Assembly (NCBI GenBank): GCA_022836615.1
Contig: MU405240.1
Location: 1 to 64,000, forward strand
Direction: 5' to 3'
DNA: 64,000 nt
Origin: Annulohypoxylon bovei var. microspora
Lineage: Eukaryota > Ascomycota > Sordariomycetes > Xylariales > Hypoxylaceae
Shown: positions 1 through 12,305 of the stretch, piece after piece
How positions within the stretch are numbered: position 1 is the stretch's first letter
Layout of the letters: each line of letters begins with the position of its first letter
Position numbers and translations under genes: made by a program
The notes under the pieces: model-generated
The model's input: the letters and a program-made list of their open reading frames with translations, nothing else
What the model was told of the DNA's origin: nothing
The model's database searches: none

Positions 1-43
1 TTCCTTATCCTTCAAATCGGACCTTCGAACCGGTACGATAACC

Positions 44-119
44 GGTTCAAAAGGTGGTTTAAAAGGTGGTTCAAAAGGTGGTTCAAAAGGTGGTTCAAAA
101 GGTGGTTCAAAAGGTGGTT
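44..119. repeat. 12-bp tandem repeat, six copies
   Basis: Six head-to-tail copies of the unit GGTTCAAAAGGT run from 44 to 115, with a partial seventh after that. The second copy has one C-to-T change. The array keeps its C residues, unlike the mutated block that starts about 250 bp downstream, so it appears to have escaped RIP. No coding role is visible. Confidence 0.95.
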
Positions 120-137
120 AGCCTGGGGGTTGAAAGT

Positions 138-299
138 GGGTCCCTCGGAACGATGCACCCAATCAAATTTGCGACTAAAGTTTTTAACCAATCAAATCCC
201 ACCAAAAAAGATTGAGCTGGGGTCCTTCGGAGCGATGCACCCAATCAAAGATACGACTAAAGTTTTTAACCAATCAAACCCCACCAAAAAGATTAAGCT
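138..299. repeat. 82-bp unit duplicated in tandem
   Basis: Two adjacent copies of an approximately 82-bp unit (about 138-218 and 219-299) share the core GATGCACCCAATCAAA and the segment GACTAAAGTTTTTAACCAATC. They differ by scattered substitutions and a one-base length change in an A run. A 74-codon open frame across it is a by-product of the duplication and resembles no known protein. The unit is much shorter than the duplications usually hit by RIP, which fits its normal composition. Confidence 0.9.
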
Positions 300-399
300 G
301 CCACACATCAACCAATCAAGCCACACTCCCCAAACCTGCGCCACAATTCTTTAATTAATTAATTCATTCTTTTTTTTCCATTTAAAACCAACGACACAA

Positions 400-3300
400 A
401 GACCCTTTAAATCAGGGCATTAACAGGTTAAATTAAAAAGGGAAAAATAAAATTAATTATATTAATGTAAAATTAAATAATAAGTTAAAGAATGTTTTTA
501 TAATAAAAAAATTAAATAAAAAAAATTATAATAAATGGGTGGTTAAAGTTAATAACGTAACGGTTAAAATAAAAAAGGTATTAAATTATAAAAAAAAAAA
601 AAATTATTTTATAATTATTTAATATAAAAGAACATTTAATTAAAAAGTTATTAATTTTATTAATATAATAATTATTTAAAAATAAAAATTAAAGTTTAAT
701 AAAAATAAAAATATAATTATAAATAAAATAAATTATATAATTTTAATTATTATAATAATTATAATAATAAATTAAATAAATGGTTTACGTTAAAATAATA
801 ATAATTTATTAAAAGTATAATAAAAGTTAAATTAAAAGTTTAAGAAATTTAAAAAAAAAAGTAAATATATTCGTTATATAAAAATAAAATATTTTATAAT
901 AATTTACCCGTTATTTTAAGTTACACCTTAACCGGATTACGGTAATAAAAATAACACGTTATAAATAACCATTATAAAAGCTTAAAATAATTAAAATATT
1001 AAAAATAATTACGAATTATTAAAATGTTTAAAAAATGAGTAATTTTTAAATGAAATTACATTTAAAAATTAATATTAAGATTTATAAATATTAAAGAAAT
1101 TTTAAATAAAATATATATTATTTTTTTTTTAATTAAAACTTTATTAAATGAATAAAAATTTACCGATACGTTTATAAATTCGAAATGTTTAATATATTTA
1201 ATATTTAATAAAAGATTTATACGATAAATAAAATTATTACGTATATTTATTTAAAAAAAAAATTAAAATTAATTAAAAATAAGGAATTTTATATAATTAA
1301 TATATTTACACATGCGGAAATTAATATAAATGGTAAAAAAAAACGAATATAAAGTTATATTATCCCGGATTTTATGTTTTTTTTAATATTAAGAAAATTA
1401 TAAATGGAATGAAATAATGTTATTTATAAAATAAAAAAGAGGTTAATTAAAATAAATTTAAAAAAACATGGTTTAATAATATATAAAAAAGGTTAAAACA
1501 TTATTTAAATATTTTATAATGTTAAAATAAAGTGTTTATAAATTAAAAAAATTAAATATATAATAAAAAATATATTTTTAATATTTATAACTTAAGAAAA
1601 AAAACGTTAATATAAAAAAAATGGCGAAAATGTTTAAATTTTTAATACCATTATGCGAAATATTAATATTATATTAAAAAAAAAAAAAAAATTTACGATT
1701 AATTAAATCCGAAAAGCATTATTTAATAAATTAAAAAATTAAATTAAAAACTTTTTAAATAACGAAAATATAACGTTATTATTATTAAAACCAAGGTTAA
1801 ATATTAAAATTAACTTATAAAAAAATAATTAAAATAAAGAAAAAAAGGTCCATGGAGCCTTTATATGGTATATTAAAAAAAAAACTTTTAATGTTACGAA
1901 AAACTTTAATAAATTTATTAAATAAAAAGTGGATTAAGGTTAATAATTTATTAAAAAAGGTATTAATATTATTTATAAAAAAATTAAAAGGTAACTTTTA
2001 ATTTTATATAAATTATAAAACCTTTAACGTTATTTTAACACACGATTATTATTTATTATTATTAATTAAAAAAACCTTATGATTTTTTTATAAAGTTAAA
2101 TAATTAATTAAAATTAACATTAAAGTTATATTTTATAAATTATAAATAAAAGAAAAAAATAAATAAAAAAATACCTTTTACATTTAATTTAAGGTTTTCG
2201 AATAATTAATTATATTTTTTAAATTATACGAAACGTTAATGGTGTTTTAATATTATATTAATAAAATTTTATTCGACTTTTTAAATGATTATTATTTAAT
2301 ATATATAAATAATATGGTAATTTATTTAAATAAATTTTATAAAAATTATATAAATAAGGTTAAAATAATGTTAAAACGTTTTAATAATGTTAATTTAAAA
2401 TTAAATTTTTTTAAATGTTTTTTTATTATAAAGGAAATTAAATATTTAAGTTTTATTATTATAATAAAAAAAAAATTAAAGTAAATTTTAATAAAATTAT
2501 AATTATTAAAAGGTGGGAATTATTTATAAATATATAAAAAGTTCGCAACTTTTTAAAGTTTATAAATTTTTATAAAACGTTTATTAAAAGATTTAATAAA
2601 TTAATTACCTTTTTAATTACTTTAATAAAAAAAAAAACCCTTTTTTAAATGGGGGTAAAAAGTAAATGCGGTGTTCGAAAAATTAAAACATTTATTTATT
2701 ATTATATTAATTTTAATTTATTAAGATTTTAATTGGGAAATGTATTTAAAAACGGATTATTTAAAATAAGCTTTAAAAGTTTATTTTTTATAAAAAAATT
2801 ATAATGAAATATTAAAGCTTATAATTTATTATTTAATAAAATTATTATTAATTAAATGTAATTATAAAATATATAATAAAAAGTTTTTAATAATTATTAA
2901 ATTAATAAAAATATGGTAAAAAAAGTTATAAAAAGTGGTTAAATTTTTTATAATTTTTACGGATTATAAGAACTTAAAGTATTTTATAATTATTTGTAAA
3001 TTAAATAAACGTTAAATATATTAAAAATAAATTTTATCGAAATTTAATTTTATTATAAAATATCGGGTTAATAAAAAAGTAAAATAATCCGATACTTTAT
3101 TAAAATAAAGTTAAAATATCTTAATAAATTAAAAAAATAAAAAAGTGGTAAATTATATATAACGTTTATTTAAATAAAAATAACTACCTTTAATAAAAAT
3201 AATAATAATAAATATTTAAGTGTTTTTAATAAATATTATTAAAATATTAAAAAGGGAGGTAATATTAAATTAAAGCTTTATAACCATATTTATCGGAAAA

Positions 3301-4900
3301 AGAATTTTCCATAATAAAAATTTATAAGTTTTATAAAATTAAAAAGTTATTAAAAATATAAATTTTAAAATAATTTATAAGGTTATTAATAAAAACGATT
3401 ATTATTTTTTATTAACTTTTAAAAATTATAAGGTTTTAATTATTAAATATGGTTTAAATAATAAAAAAGTTATATTATTTAAAAAATAAACGTGGATATT
3501 AAATTAAAAGTTTTTTAAAATAATTATAATTTAAAATGTTTATAATTTTTATGTTATAAATTATTTAAAAAAAAATAATATTATTATAATTATTTTAAAA
3601 TCCTTTTATTAATTAATTATAAGATAAAATATATAAAAGTTTTATAAAAATTATAATATTTACGGTTAAACTTATGTTTAATAAATTTAATAAAAAAGGT
3701 TATTAAAATTTTTATTTATTTTCGATTATTACTTTTTAAAGTTATCCATTAACTTTATAATAAAAATGTTAATAAAAAAGAAAAAAGATTTTCGGTATTT
3801 AATAATAATTATTTATTAATTATTAAAATAAATTTTATTAAAAACAATGGATATTATAAAGGTTAAAATGTATATTATAAAATTTATATATATTTACATT
3901 AAATATCATGGTTTCCCCACGGCAATAATATTAAACCGAAGGAATAATTAAATAAACGTATTTTAAATAAAATTTTATAAATTAATAAAAATGGTATAAC
4001 GTTTATCCATTATTTTTAACTTAAAGATTAATAAATTTATAAAAAAAATAAATTAAAAAATATAAACATATTTATGGTGTTTTTTAATTTACGCATAATT
4101 TAATTAATTAAAAATATTATTTATAACGATAATAATAATTAATAATTAAAATATAATGGTTAGGTTAAGCTTTTTTTATATAACGCATGAATATTATATA
4201 CATTTAATTAAATAAATCGTTAATAAAACCTTAAATAAATTATTTAAAAAATAATAAGCCGTGGATTTTATAACTAAAATTAAAGAAATTAATAAATACA
4301 TTTAAATTACCATGGTTATAATTTAAAAATGTATAAAACATATAATAAATTAATTTTAATTAAAAAGCTTTAAATATAAAATAAACGATAAAGTTTAATT
4401 AAATTTAAAAAATATCGTAACATTATAATTTAAAAAAAAACTTTTTTAATTATACACGAAATATAAAGTAATTAAAGTGATTAATTTTCATATAATAAAA
4501 TTAAACGTATTTACGAAAATTTAATTACAATTTTATACCGAATTATTTAAATTAATAACCATAAACCCGTTATTATCTTAAGTATAAAATAACGCTTAAC
4601 CACCACCCTTTATTAATTAAAATGGTGAAAATTTTAAATATATTATTAAAGAAATTTTACGATTAAAAAGTAAACGTAAAAAACAAGGTATATATAAAAT
4701 GGTATTAATTAAATAAAAAAATTACGTAAAGTTAACGTAAAAGCCCCGGAAAAAATTAAAAAATACGGAGGCTTTAAAAATGTTTTATTAATAATTCGGG
4801 GCAAGAAATGAGGTAAGCGAAAAAGTTTTTATAATTATAAACCTTAAAAAACGAAGAAAAAAAATATTATTACGAATTAAAAACTTAAAAAATTAATTAA
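400..4900 (+). mobile_element. Dead Ty3/Gypsy chromovirus (RIP-degraded)
   Basis: The + strand still decodes, with many stops, as a Gypsy polyprotein. A reverse transcriptase runs from about 1850 to 2500: an LRKTL motif near 1894, and at 2278-2340 a catalytic box reading YINN where the family has YIDD. The RNase H start is near 2674-2796. Integrase remnants, including the segment ending in a CFLIYA-like stretch, lie near 4020-4115. A C-terminal chromodomain lies at about 4622-4800 (a K-stop-KNY...T-stop-KP pattern where the family has WKGY...TWEP). Asp-to-Asn, Gly-to-Ser and Trp/Gln-to-stop changes are what C-to-T and G-to-A mutation would give. Gag and protease presumably occupy 400-1800 but cannot be aligned by eye. 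LTR ends could not be placed, so the outer coordinates are approximate. Confidence 0.85.
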
Positions 4901-4979
4901 AATAAAAATTAATGTAAATTTATATTATAATTATAAATGTAATAAGTGTGGGTCTTTATAATGAAACTATTAATAACTT

Positions 4980-7900
4980 TAAATAAATCATGGAAATTAT
5001 TAAAATATATATAAAAAAGGTTTTTACGTTAATTAATTTAATCCACATTTTTAAATATAAATATTATAACTTTAAAAACGAAGGATTATTATTTTTTTTT
5101 TTTTTTTTATTAATGAAAATAATTTTATTTTTAATTTTATATAACATAAATTTACCATTGTTTATAAAAATTATTATATTTATTACAAATAATAAATTAA
5201 TTTAATTAATAAAAGTTTTAATGGGTTATTTTTATATTTTATTAAAATTAAATTTACGAAATGTTTTTTTAACATATATTTTTTAATTAATCCACATGTT
5301 TTTTATTAAATTTAATTTTACGATTTATATGTTTAAAAATTAATTAACGTTTTTAAAATTAATAATTAATATATTTTTTTTTAAATTTATAACGACCTTC
5401 GTAAATTATTTTTTATTTACTTTAAATAAAATAAAATTATTTACGTACGAAATTATAATAATTTTTAATTCCTTATTAATATATATTATATCGTTAAATG
5501 TTAACGGTATATATTTATAATTTTTTAATAATATTTTAATTTTTTATTATTAAATTATTTTAATTTATTTAAGTTTATATAACGGATTAATTAATTAAAT
5601 AATTTTATTTTTATGGTAATTATACTTGTTTATTTCATTAATATATAATTTAAAATACTTTGTAAATAATAAAAATTATTTTATAAATAAATTTTCGTTT
5701 AATATGTTATTTAAATACGCGGCGATAAAATTTATTTAAATTATATGTTATTTTTTAATGGTTATTAAAGTTATTAAAATTTATTATAAAATAAATTTTA
5801 TAATCGTGGCTTTTGTTTTATTATAATTAATTTTATATTTTTATATAAATTTTTTTATATAAATATAAACTTTAAATTTATTAAATATATTATTCGAAAA
5901 GAATTTTTTTTTTAATATTTATTTAATATTAATAAGGTTACCATGGATATTTTTTTATTATATAAATTTAAACGTTTTATGTTTAAAGTTTTTTTTAATT
6001 TTTTTTATAATCGCTTTCGTTTAATTTTTATAATTTTTATTATTTATCGTTTTACGAAATAAAAGGTTATTATTAATTTTTATATTAAATATACCGAATT
6101 TTTTTAATAATATTATAATTTATTCTTAATATTAATTATCGATTAAATTTTTTTTTACGAAATGAATTATTTATTTTATAAATAATTTTTATTATACGAA
6201 ATAATTAATGAATTTATTATTACGATCGATCCGATTAACGATTTCGAATTCTTTATTTATTTAATTATATTCCTTTTTTTAATCGATTACGATTATAATT
6301 TTATTATAATTTAAAGGTGCTTCGTTAATATAAATTTTAAGTTAAATTTTATATAATTTACTTTATTTTTTTTTTAATTTAATTTATTTTTTAATTTATA
6401 TTATTTTCGTTAATAACGTTATAATCTTTATTATAAATGTAATTTTTTAAAACGGTCCGATGGTATAATCGTTTTTATATATAAAAGAAAAAAAACTTAA
6501 TAATATTTCGTAAATTTAATATATTTTTTTAATTATTAATATTTTTATAAAATATAATATAAGGTATTTTTAAAAACCGTTTACTTTTAATGAATTATAT
6601 AAGGTAATTATATTAAGATTATAATCGTAATTAATTAAAAAAAAGAATATAATTAAATAAACGAAAAATTCGATTATTTTTAATTATTATTATTATTACG
6701 ATTTTTCTTTAATTTAAAATAATCTTTTATTAAATGGTTATATTCGTTATAATTAAAATATAAAGGATTTAATTCTTTATTTTATTTAAGTTTATAATTA
6801 TTTAATTAATTACTTTAATTATTATAACCACCACGGCTTTTACCGTAATTGCCACGTTATTTATTTTAATTATTATTATTAATATTAACGTTAACGTTAT
6901 AATTATTAATATTACGATTTATATTTTTATTAATTTTATTTTAAAATTTATTAATAAAATTATTAATTATATTATTAATTAATATATTAATTGTTTTAAT
7001 TAATTTTAAAATAAATTTAATTTATTTTATTACTTTATTTTTATAAGTAATAAAAAATATTATCGTTTATTATTAATTATTAATAATTATCCCGGCATTT
7101 TTACATTAATAAATTAATAATTATTATTTAAATATATATATTAATAAATCTTTATTATTATATTTTATATTATTTAACTCTTTTTAAAGTTTTTATTAAT
7201 AAATTTTTTTAAATGTTAAAAACATTTTTTAAAAAATACCGATTATTTTAAATTTATTTTAAATTTTAATAATTAAATTAAAAGGTTAACGCTTATAAAT
7301 TTTTATAATGGTTTTTATTATATATAATTTATTAAAGTTAATGAAAATAAAATTATTATTAAATTTAATTTTTTTAAAAGTTAATATTAAAGCGTTATAA
7401 TATATTAATTAATTATTTTTATCCTTTAAATGGTTTTTTTTATTAAAAGTAAAATTAAATTTCTTTTATTTTAATACGTAATTTTTATTAAATATTTATT
7501 TAATTTTAACTTTTAATAAATTATTATAATTATCGTTTAAGTTTAAAAAGTTTAAGAAATTATTAATTAAAAAAGTTATAATTTTTTCCTTGGATTTAAC
7601 GTTTTTTTAAATTTTTTTATCTTTTTTTAATTAACGTAATTTAATTTGTTTTTCGGCATTTTAATAATAGAATTAATGTGATTTAATTTTAATATTTAAA
7701 TTATTTAAGTTTAAATTATTTAAGTTTTCATATAATTTTTAATCGATTTTAATATTAATATAAAAATTTATATTAAATTCATTTAAATCGTTAAAGTTTA
7801 TAATCGAATCGTTTATTATTTTATTTATTTTTAATTTAACGAATATAATTATTATAATTTTTATTTTTTTATTAAAAAGTTTTATATCGTTTTAATAATA

Positions 7901-8300
7901 TTCGTTTATTTACATCGCTTTTTTTTTTATTATTTCGCATTTTTAAAATAATAATTTTATCGTATTTTATATCTTTTTTAAATTTAATTATGTTTTAACG
8001 GTTAAAATTTCGCCGTTTTTTATTTAACTTTTATTTATAATTAAAATTATAAATCTTCCGTTTTAATGAGTTTTTTATTAAATATATTAATTTATTTATT
8101 TAATAATAAAAAAAAATATTATTATAAAAAAATTTTCATATAAATAAATTAATAATTAATATATATTATTAAAGTCGTAATTAAATTATTAAAAATAAAT
8201 TAAACTTATATTTATATAAATAAATTTTAAATGCTTTTATATTAACCGCTTTTAATAATAAAAATCCTTTTATTTTTTTATTTAATCATTATGTTTTATT
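4980..8300 (-). mobile_element. Dead Ty1/Copia retrotransposon (RIP-degraded)
   Basis: On the - strand, positions about 5735 down to 5230 decode as a Copia-type reverse transcriptase: an AAYLN box at about 5722, a family KxLYGLKQ-like stretch, and the catalytic box YVNN at 5447-5436 where the family has YVDD. Upstream in the element, at about 6765-6709, a CCHC zinc knuckle of Gag is still visible with Cys codons turned to Tyr and Gly to Asn. The order Gag (high coordinates) to RT (low coordinates) fits a Copia element transcribed leftwards. It lies tail to tail with the Gypsy relic. Integrase probably lies between 5750 and 6650 but I could not align it. No LTR pair was found and the outer ends are estimates. 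Confidence 0.8.
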
Positions 8301-8389
8301 TATAAACTGCACGTGATAAAGCACGTGACAAAGCACGGATAAAGCTCTTAATTTATTAACAAATATATTATTTAATGGTTAATCAAGCT

Positions 8390-10645
8390 GCGAGTGTTGT
8401 TGAGGTACTTATTTAACTTCACGCTTGTATGAGATGCTGTAGAGTCATACAAGGTCTTCTCTTCTCATGGGCGTACAAGATTTTATAATTGTCGATTCTA
8501 TCCTCACCAATAGTAAGGCGAAGCAACATTTATGTCAGAGGTGCATCGAAGTAGTACAGCAAACATACCTAGGTATCTTACTACCCAACAAGCGCCATGG
8601 AGGAAACCTCGTGTCATGGCCTCTTAATTGCCCACCGGAGCAATGCAAGGGGAGTATAATGATGACCTGGTGGGTTTGTCTGAGGTGAGGGAGCCGAGAA
8701 TGTTGACAACGCTGGGCACCTACATGCACCTACATATAGCAAGCTCTCAACATAACTAACCAACTACAAATTGAACCACATACGGCGGAGCGGAAAACGT
8801 GCTATATAAAACGAGGAAGACATGAAGTCATGATAACCGTTGTTGTGCTAATTATGGGGGTGTCCTATTGGTCCGCCATTTTTGGCACGGTTATCAAGGT
8901 ACATGGTAGAAACCAGTGGTGGCGGCCCAATGGAACAGCGACGATTGTCAACGTTCATCTGAGGGGCAGATGGTGTGTAGTTGCTGATCATGCTGATTTG
9001 CAGAGTATCAATCCCCATACATAGGGCTTGAGAGGTTTATCAAAGAGCATCGGAGGAACGATGGATGACGGGAGTGCGGCGGGATCGAGAGGGTCATTGC
9101 TTGGAATGAAGATCAGCTAGCTAATCGATCTTTGTACTGTGTAGAAAGCCAAATCAAGAAAGGAGATGCTTAGTAGAGAATTTCCGACCACTCAGGAGGC
9201 AGATGTCCCTGACTGCCAATCCCGAAATTGCAGCAATTAAAGCCAGGGGAACAGACACGCAACCTATCCACTTGTGGCATGTGCTAAAAAGATCTGGATT
9301 GAGTTATTAGCCCGTTATTTTTTTCTTTATTATTAGCCCAAAATTGTGAGTGATGCGTATTTTTCTTTTGCTGTATTATGTTATGTCTCTGCTAATTAGA
9401 TGCTGGATGCATGTGAACTAATGAAGTTATCCGGACAGTCGGAATAACATATCCTTCATCATTACCTACCAAGCACCTATATACCTGAGTAATATGAAAA
9501 CTGAGAAGTTATTACTAATTGAAGTGTGATATACGCGAAGAGATCACAAAGAGTCCGAGAGTAAATTTGGGGATGCGACATTAACCGGTCGCTAATGAGA
9601 GAAAAAGTCGGAAGGGGGGAAATCCAAGTACATATGACTAACGCGACAGTGACGAGGAATGCTAGTTTTAGTTTTTATGTATGTACATACCTAGTAGGTC
9701 GCGACATCTGGATGCTGTTACCATCGTGAGCTTCTGAGCACAGTTTTAGTCCGTACAGCATCAGGGTACAGCATGAAGTTCTCCATCAGAACGCTCGTAT
9801 TTCCTGTAGTAAATGATGAGAGCGTCTATTTTTGCTAAGACAGAAATGTCGGCTAGATACTGGGCGCAACGCCACGCAAGCAACCTGTCTACCAACTTCC
9901 AACTTTCGTTTGTTGGTAGTGGATTGGTTCTATCATATCATGTATCTTGGTTGCCAAGTACGTAGAAAAACCATGGAAAAGATGAATAGACGAAAATGGC
10001 AAGGGTTCGATTGTGGCCGTGTAAGTGTAGTGACAAATTTGCCCTGAAGGGTGAAGCGTATCCCTGTTGGCGTGCCTGCCACTTACTACGCTAAATTCTG
10101 GGTAATTTCAGCAGGAATCAAAATAGTGCATCGTACCTTGCAGTAGTGGGCAGCATCGGTCAAGCATTGGCCACTCGCTAGCATCGTTACACCGCCAACC
10201 CTGCCTGTTCAGGTTAGTGTTGCTATTCAATTGGATGCATCGGACACCCCACCCGCCGTGGCAGACAGTGGACCCTCGTGTGTTTTCAGGTACAAACCTA
10301 GGTACCTTCCCTCCTGTTCACCTGTTCGGACGAAGCCCTGGTTCCTCCCCCTAAACTTACTGCCACCCTGCAAACAATTAATTCCCACGTCTTCCCTCCT
10401 TCTCAACTTTCGGACGCTCATTGTCTTCTTTCAATTCGCGCCGTCTCCTCCAACTGAGAGTCATTCTGCTCTCTACCACATTCCTTTGGAACTGCGAACA
10501 CGCTCGTTTACGTTACGCACCTCACGAATCAAAATAAACAATTCAATATTCGCCATTCCTTCTCTCTTCGACATCTATCACGATAGTTCATCGAAGTCAC
10601 CTGGAATTGAAAGGACATCAAAGCACGACATCAGCTCCTCGATCG
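8390..10645. other. Gene-free spacer leading into SUN promoter
   Basis: About 2.2 kb of normal composition between the RIP block and the transcribed leader of the SUN gene. Only short, unrelated open frames occur (longest about 70 codons before 10.2 kb), overlapping on both strands with no recognisable motif. Two copies of the palindrome ACCTAGGT lie at 8567 and 10296. The C+T-rich stretch from about 10200 to 10640 is likely the promoter and 5' leader of the SUN gene. Confidence 0.6.
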
Positions 10646-10893
10646 GTAAGTGCCCATGCGTACATGTTTGATCGTAACTGTATAACTGCAAAGCACATTC
10701 ATTACACATTACCTACCTACTGCTTTATGTTGCCTCGCCCTTCACACGCATACGATTATTGCACATTGACTTTCCACTTCCCTACCCCCCAACCAACCTT
10801 CTCTCTTTTATCCCTTGCCTTCACATCGAATCCTCATCCACAATCGTGGGCGCCGTTCCTTCAACCCACCGGACTAACAATGATTCTGTACAG
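10646..10893 (+). other. Probable 5' UTR intron of the SUN gene
   Basis: A strong donor GTAAGT starts at 10646, a branch-point match GGACTAAC lies at about 10871-10878, and an acceptor CAG ends at 10893, 80 bp before the SUN start codon. The interval is 248 bp, longer than the coding introns nearby (about 51-64 bp), which is common for leader introns in fungi. No coding frame joins across it, so it would lie in the untranslated leader. RNA reads would settle it. Confidence 0.6.
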
Positions 10894-10973
10894 AACTACG
10901 ACTTTAGGTCACGATTGCCAAATCTGATATCGCCGATAAACACCTGCGAATTTAAGTACAGCCCCCAGACAAG

Positions 10974-12305
10974 ATGAAGGCTACCGTTTTGAACATGGCC
11001 ATTGCAGCCTCCCTCGCCGCTGGCGCTAATGCCCAGCCTCACCACCACGGTCACCATCACCACAAGAAGGGCGTCGAGAAGCGCGATGTTGAGACCACCT
11101 ACGTCCCTGCCACCGTTACCCAGTACATGCTAGGCACTGAGGAAGTGAGCGCCGATGATGCTAAGGCCGGTCTGGACAAGGGACTCTACGTCGTCATTGG
11201 CGAGACCACCCCTACTTTCACCACTCCTCCCAAGCCTGTGGTTACTAGCTCCTCTTCTAAGGAAGATGCTGTCTTCATCCAGAAGGTCACCTCGACCTCA
11301 TCTTCGTCTTCCGCTTACCCCACCACTAGCAGCAGCAGCAGCACCACCACCAGCACTTCTTCCGCCGCTGCGTCCTCGTCAAGCGCCAGCTCGGGTTACA
11401 CCAGTGGCGCAACGGGTGTCGATGCCGAGTTCCCAAGTGGCACTATCAAGTGCACCGAATTCCCCGAGCAATACGGCGCTGTGCCCCTCGACTACCTTGG
11501 TCTTGGAGGTTGGACTGGTCTCCAGTTTACCCCTGATTACAATATTGGTGACCTTTCCATCAGCCTCATTGTGAGTGGTGTGAAGGGTATGGCTGAGCAG
11601 GCTGGGTTTTACTCATACGCCTGCCCCGAGGGCTATGTCAAGTCCCAGTGGCCCGAGGCTCAAGGAAGCACCCACCAATCTGTCGGTGGTCTTCAGTGCA
11701 ACTCCGACGGCTACCTCGAGCTCAGCCGCCCGACGTCGAAGACTCTTTGTGAGCCCGGTGTTGGTGGTGTCACCGTTAAGAACGACATGGCTAAGAACGT
11801 TGCCATCTGCCGTACTGACTACCCTGGTATCGAGGCCATGGTCATCCCCGTGGACGCCCAGCCTGGTACTACCCGTGACTTGGCTAACATCGCATCTGCC
11901 AACTACTACCACTGGACTGGTCTGTCTACTACTCTCCAGTACTATGTCAACCAGCCTGGCGTTTCGGTTGAGGATGGATGTGTTTGGGACTGCGCTACCG
12001 ACCACGACGAGTGCGGTAACTGGGCCCCTACCATCCTCGGTGTTGGTAAGGCTGCGGATGGCAACACCTACATTTCTCTGTTCCCCAACACCCCTACCAG
12101 CAGCGCCAAGCCGAAAATGAACATCAACATTACTGGCGATGTTAGCATACCATGCTACTTCCAGGACGGCGTATATGCCGTCGGTAACAGTGGCTGCACC
12201 GTAAGTTGATACCCCTTATTACATATATCATGCACATGACTAACTGTGTTATAGACCACTATCCCATCCGGTGGCAAGGCTGTCATCCACTTCACCGACG
12301 CTTAA
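10974..12305 (+). CDS. SUN-family secreted cell-wall/septation protein
   Basis: Two exons, 10974-12200 and 12255-12305, give 425 residues; the 54-bp intron has donor GTAAGT, branch GACTAAC and acceptor TAG. The first ~20 residues form a secretion signal, followed by a His-rich stretch (residues ~22-30) and a Lys-Arg site (VEKR) typical of Kex2 cleavage. A Ser/Thr-rich linker (about residues 100-140) precedes the conserved SUN domain, which opens with FPSGTIKCTEFPEQYGAV and LDYLGLGGWTG and is Cys-rich to the end (TIPSGGKAVIHF). SUN proteins (SIM1, UTH1, NCA3, SUN4 in yeast; PSU1 in fission yeast) act at the cell wall and septum and bind or cleave beta-1,3-glucan. Strong codon bias suggests high expression. 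Which paralogue it is cannot be said. Confidence 0.94.

Larger units (their letters stand above)
360..8330. repeat. RIP-mutated A+T-rich block
   Basis: About 8 kb consists almost wholly of A and T, with TpA-rich runs and few CpA or TpG steps; surviving C residues are often in CpG, CC or CT contexts. This is the known footprint of repeat-induced point mutation, which turns CpA into TpA in duplicated DNA of filamentous ascomycetes. The change to normal composition is sharp at both ends (about 350-430 and 8300-8390). No intact long reading frame remains. Two retroelement relics inside it are listed separately. Such blocks are usually heterochromatic; that is inference here. Confidence 0.93.

Noticed and set aside
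4990..5205. 71-codon open frame inside the RIP block
   Set aside because: Composed almost wholly of Ile, Lys, Phe, Leu and Asn from A+T-rich DNA, on the opposite strand to the Copia relic; not a gene.
10231..10671. 146-codon open frame upstream of the SUN gene
   Set aside because: Pyrimidine-rich, no family signature, and it runs across the donor of the probable leader intron; better explained as promoter and leader.
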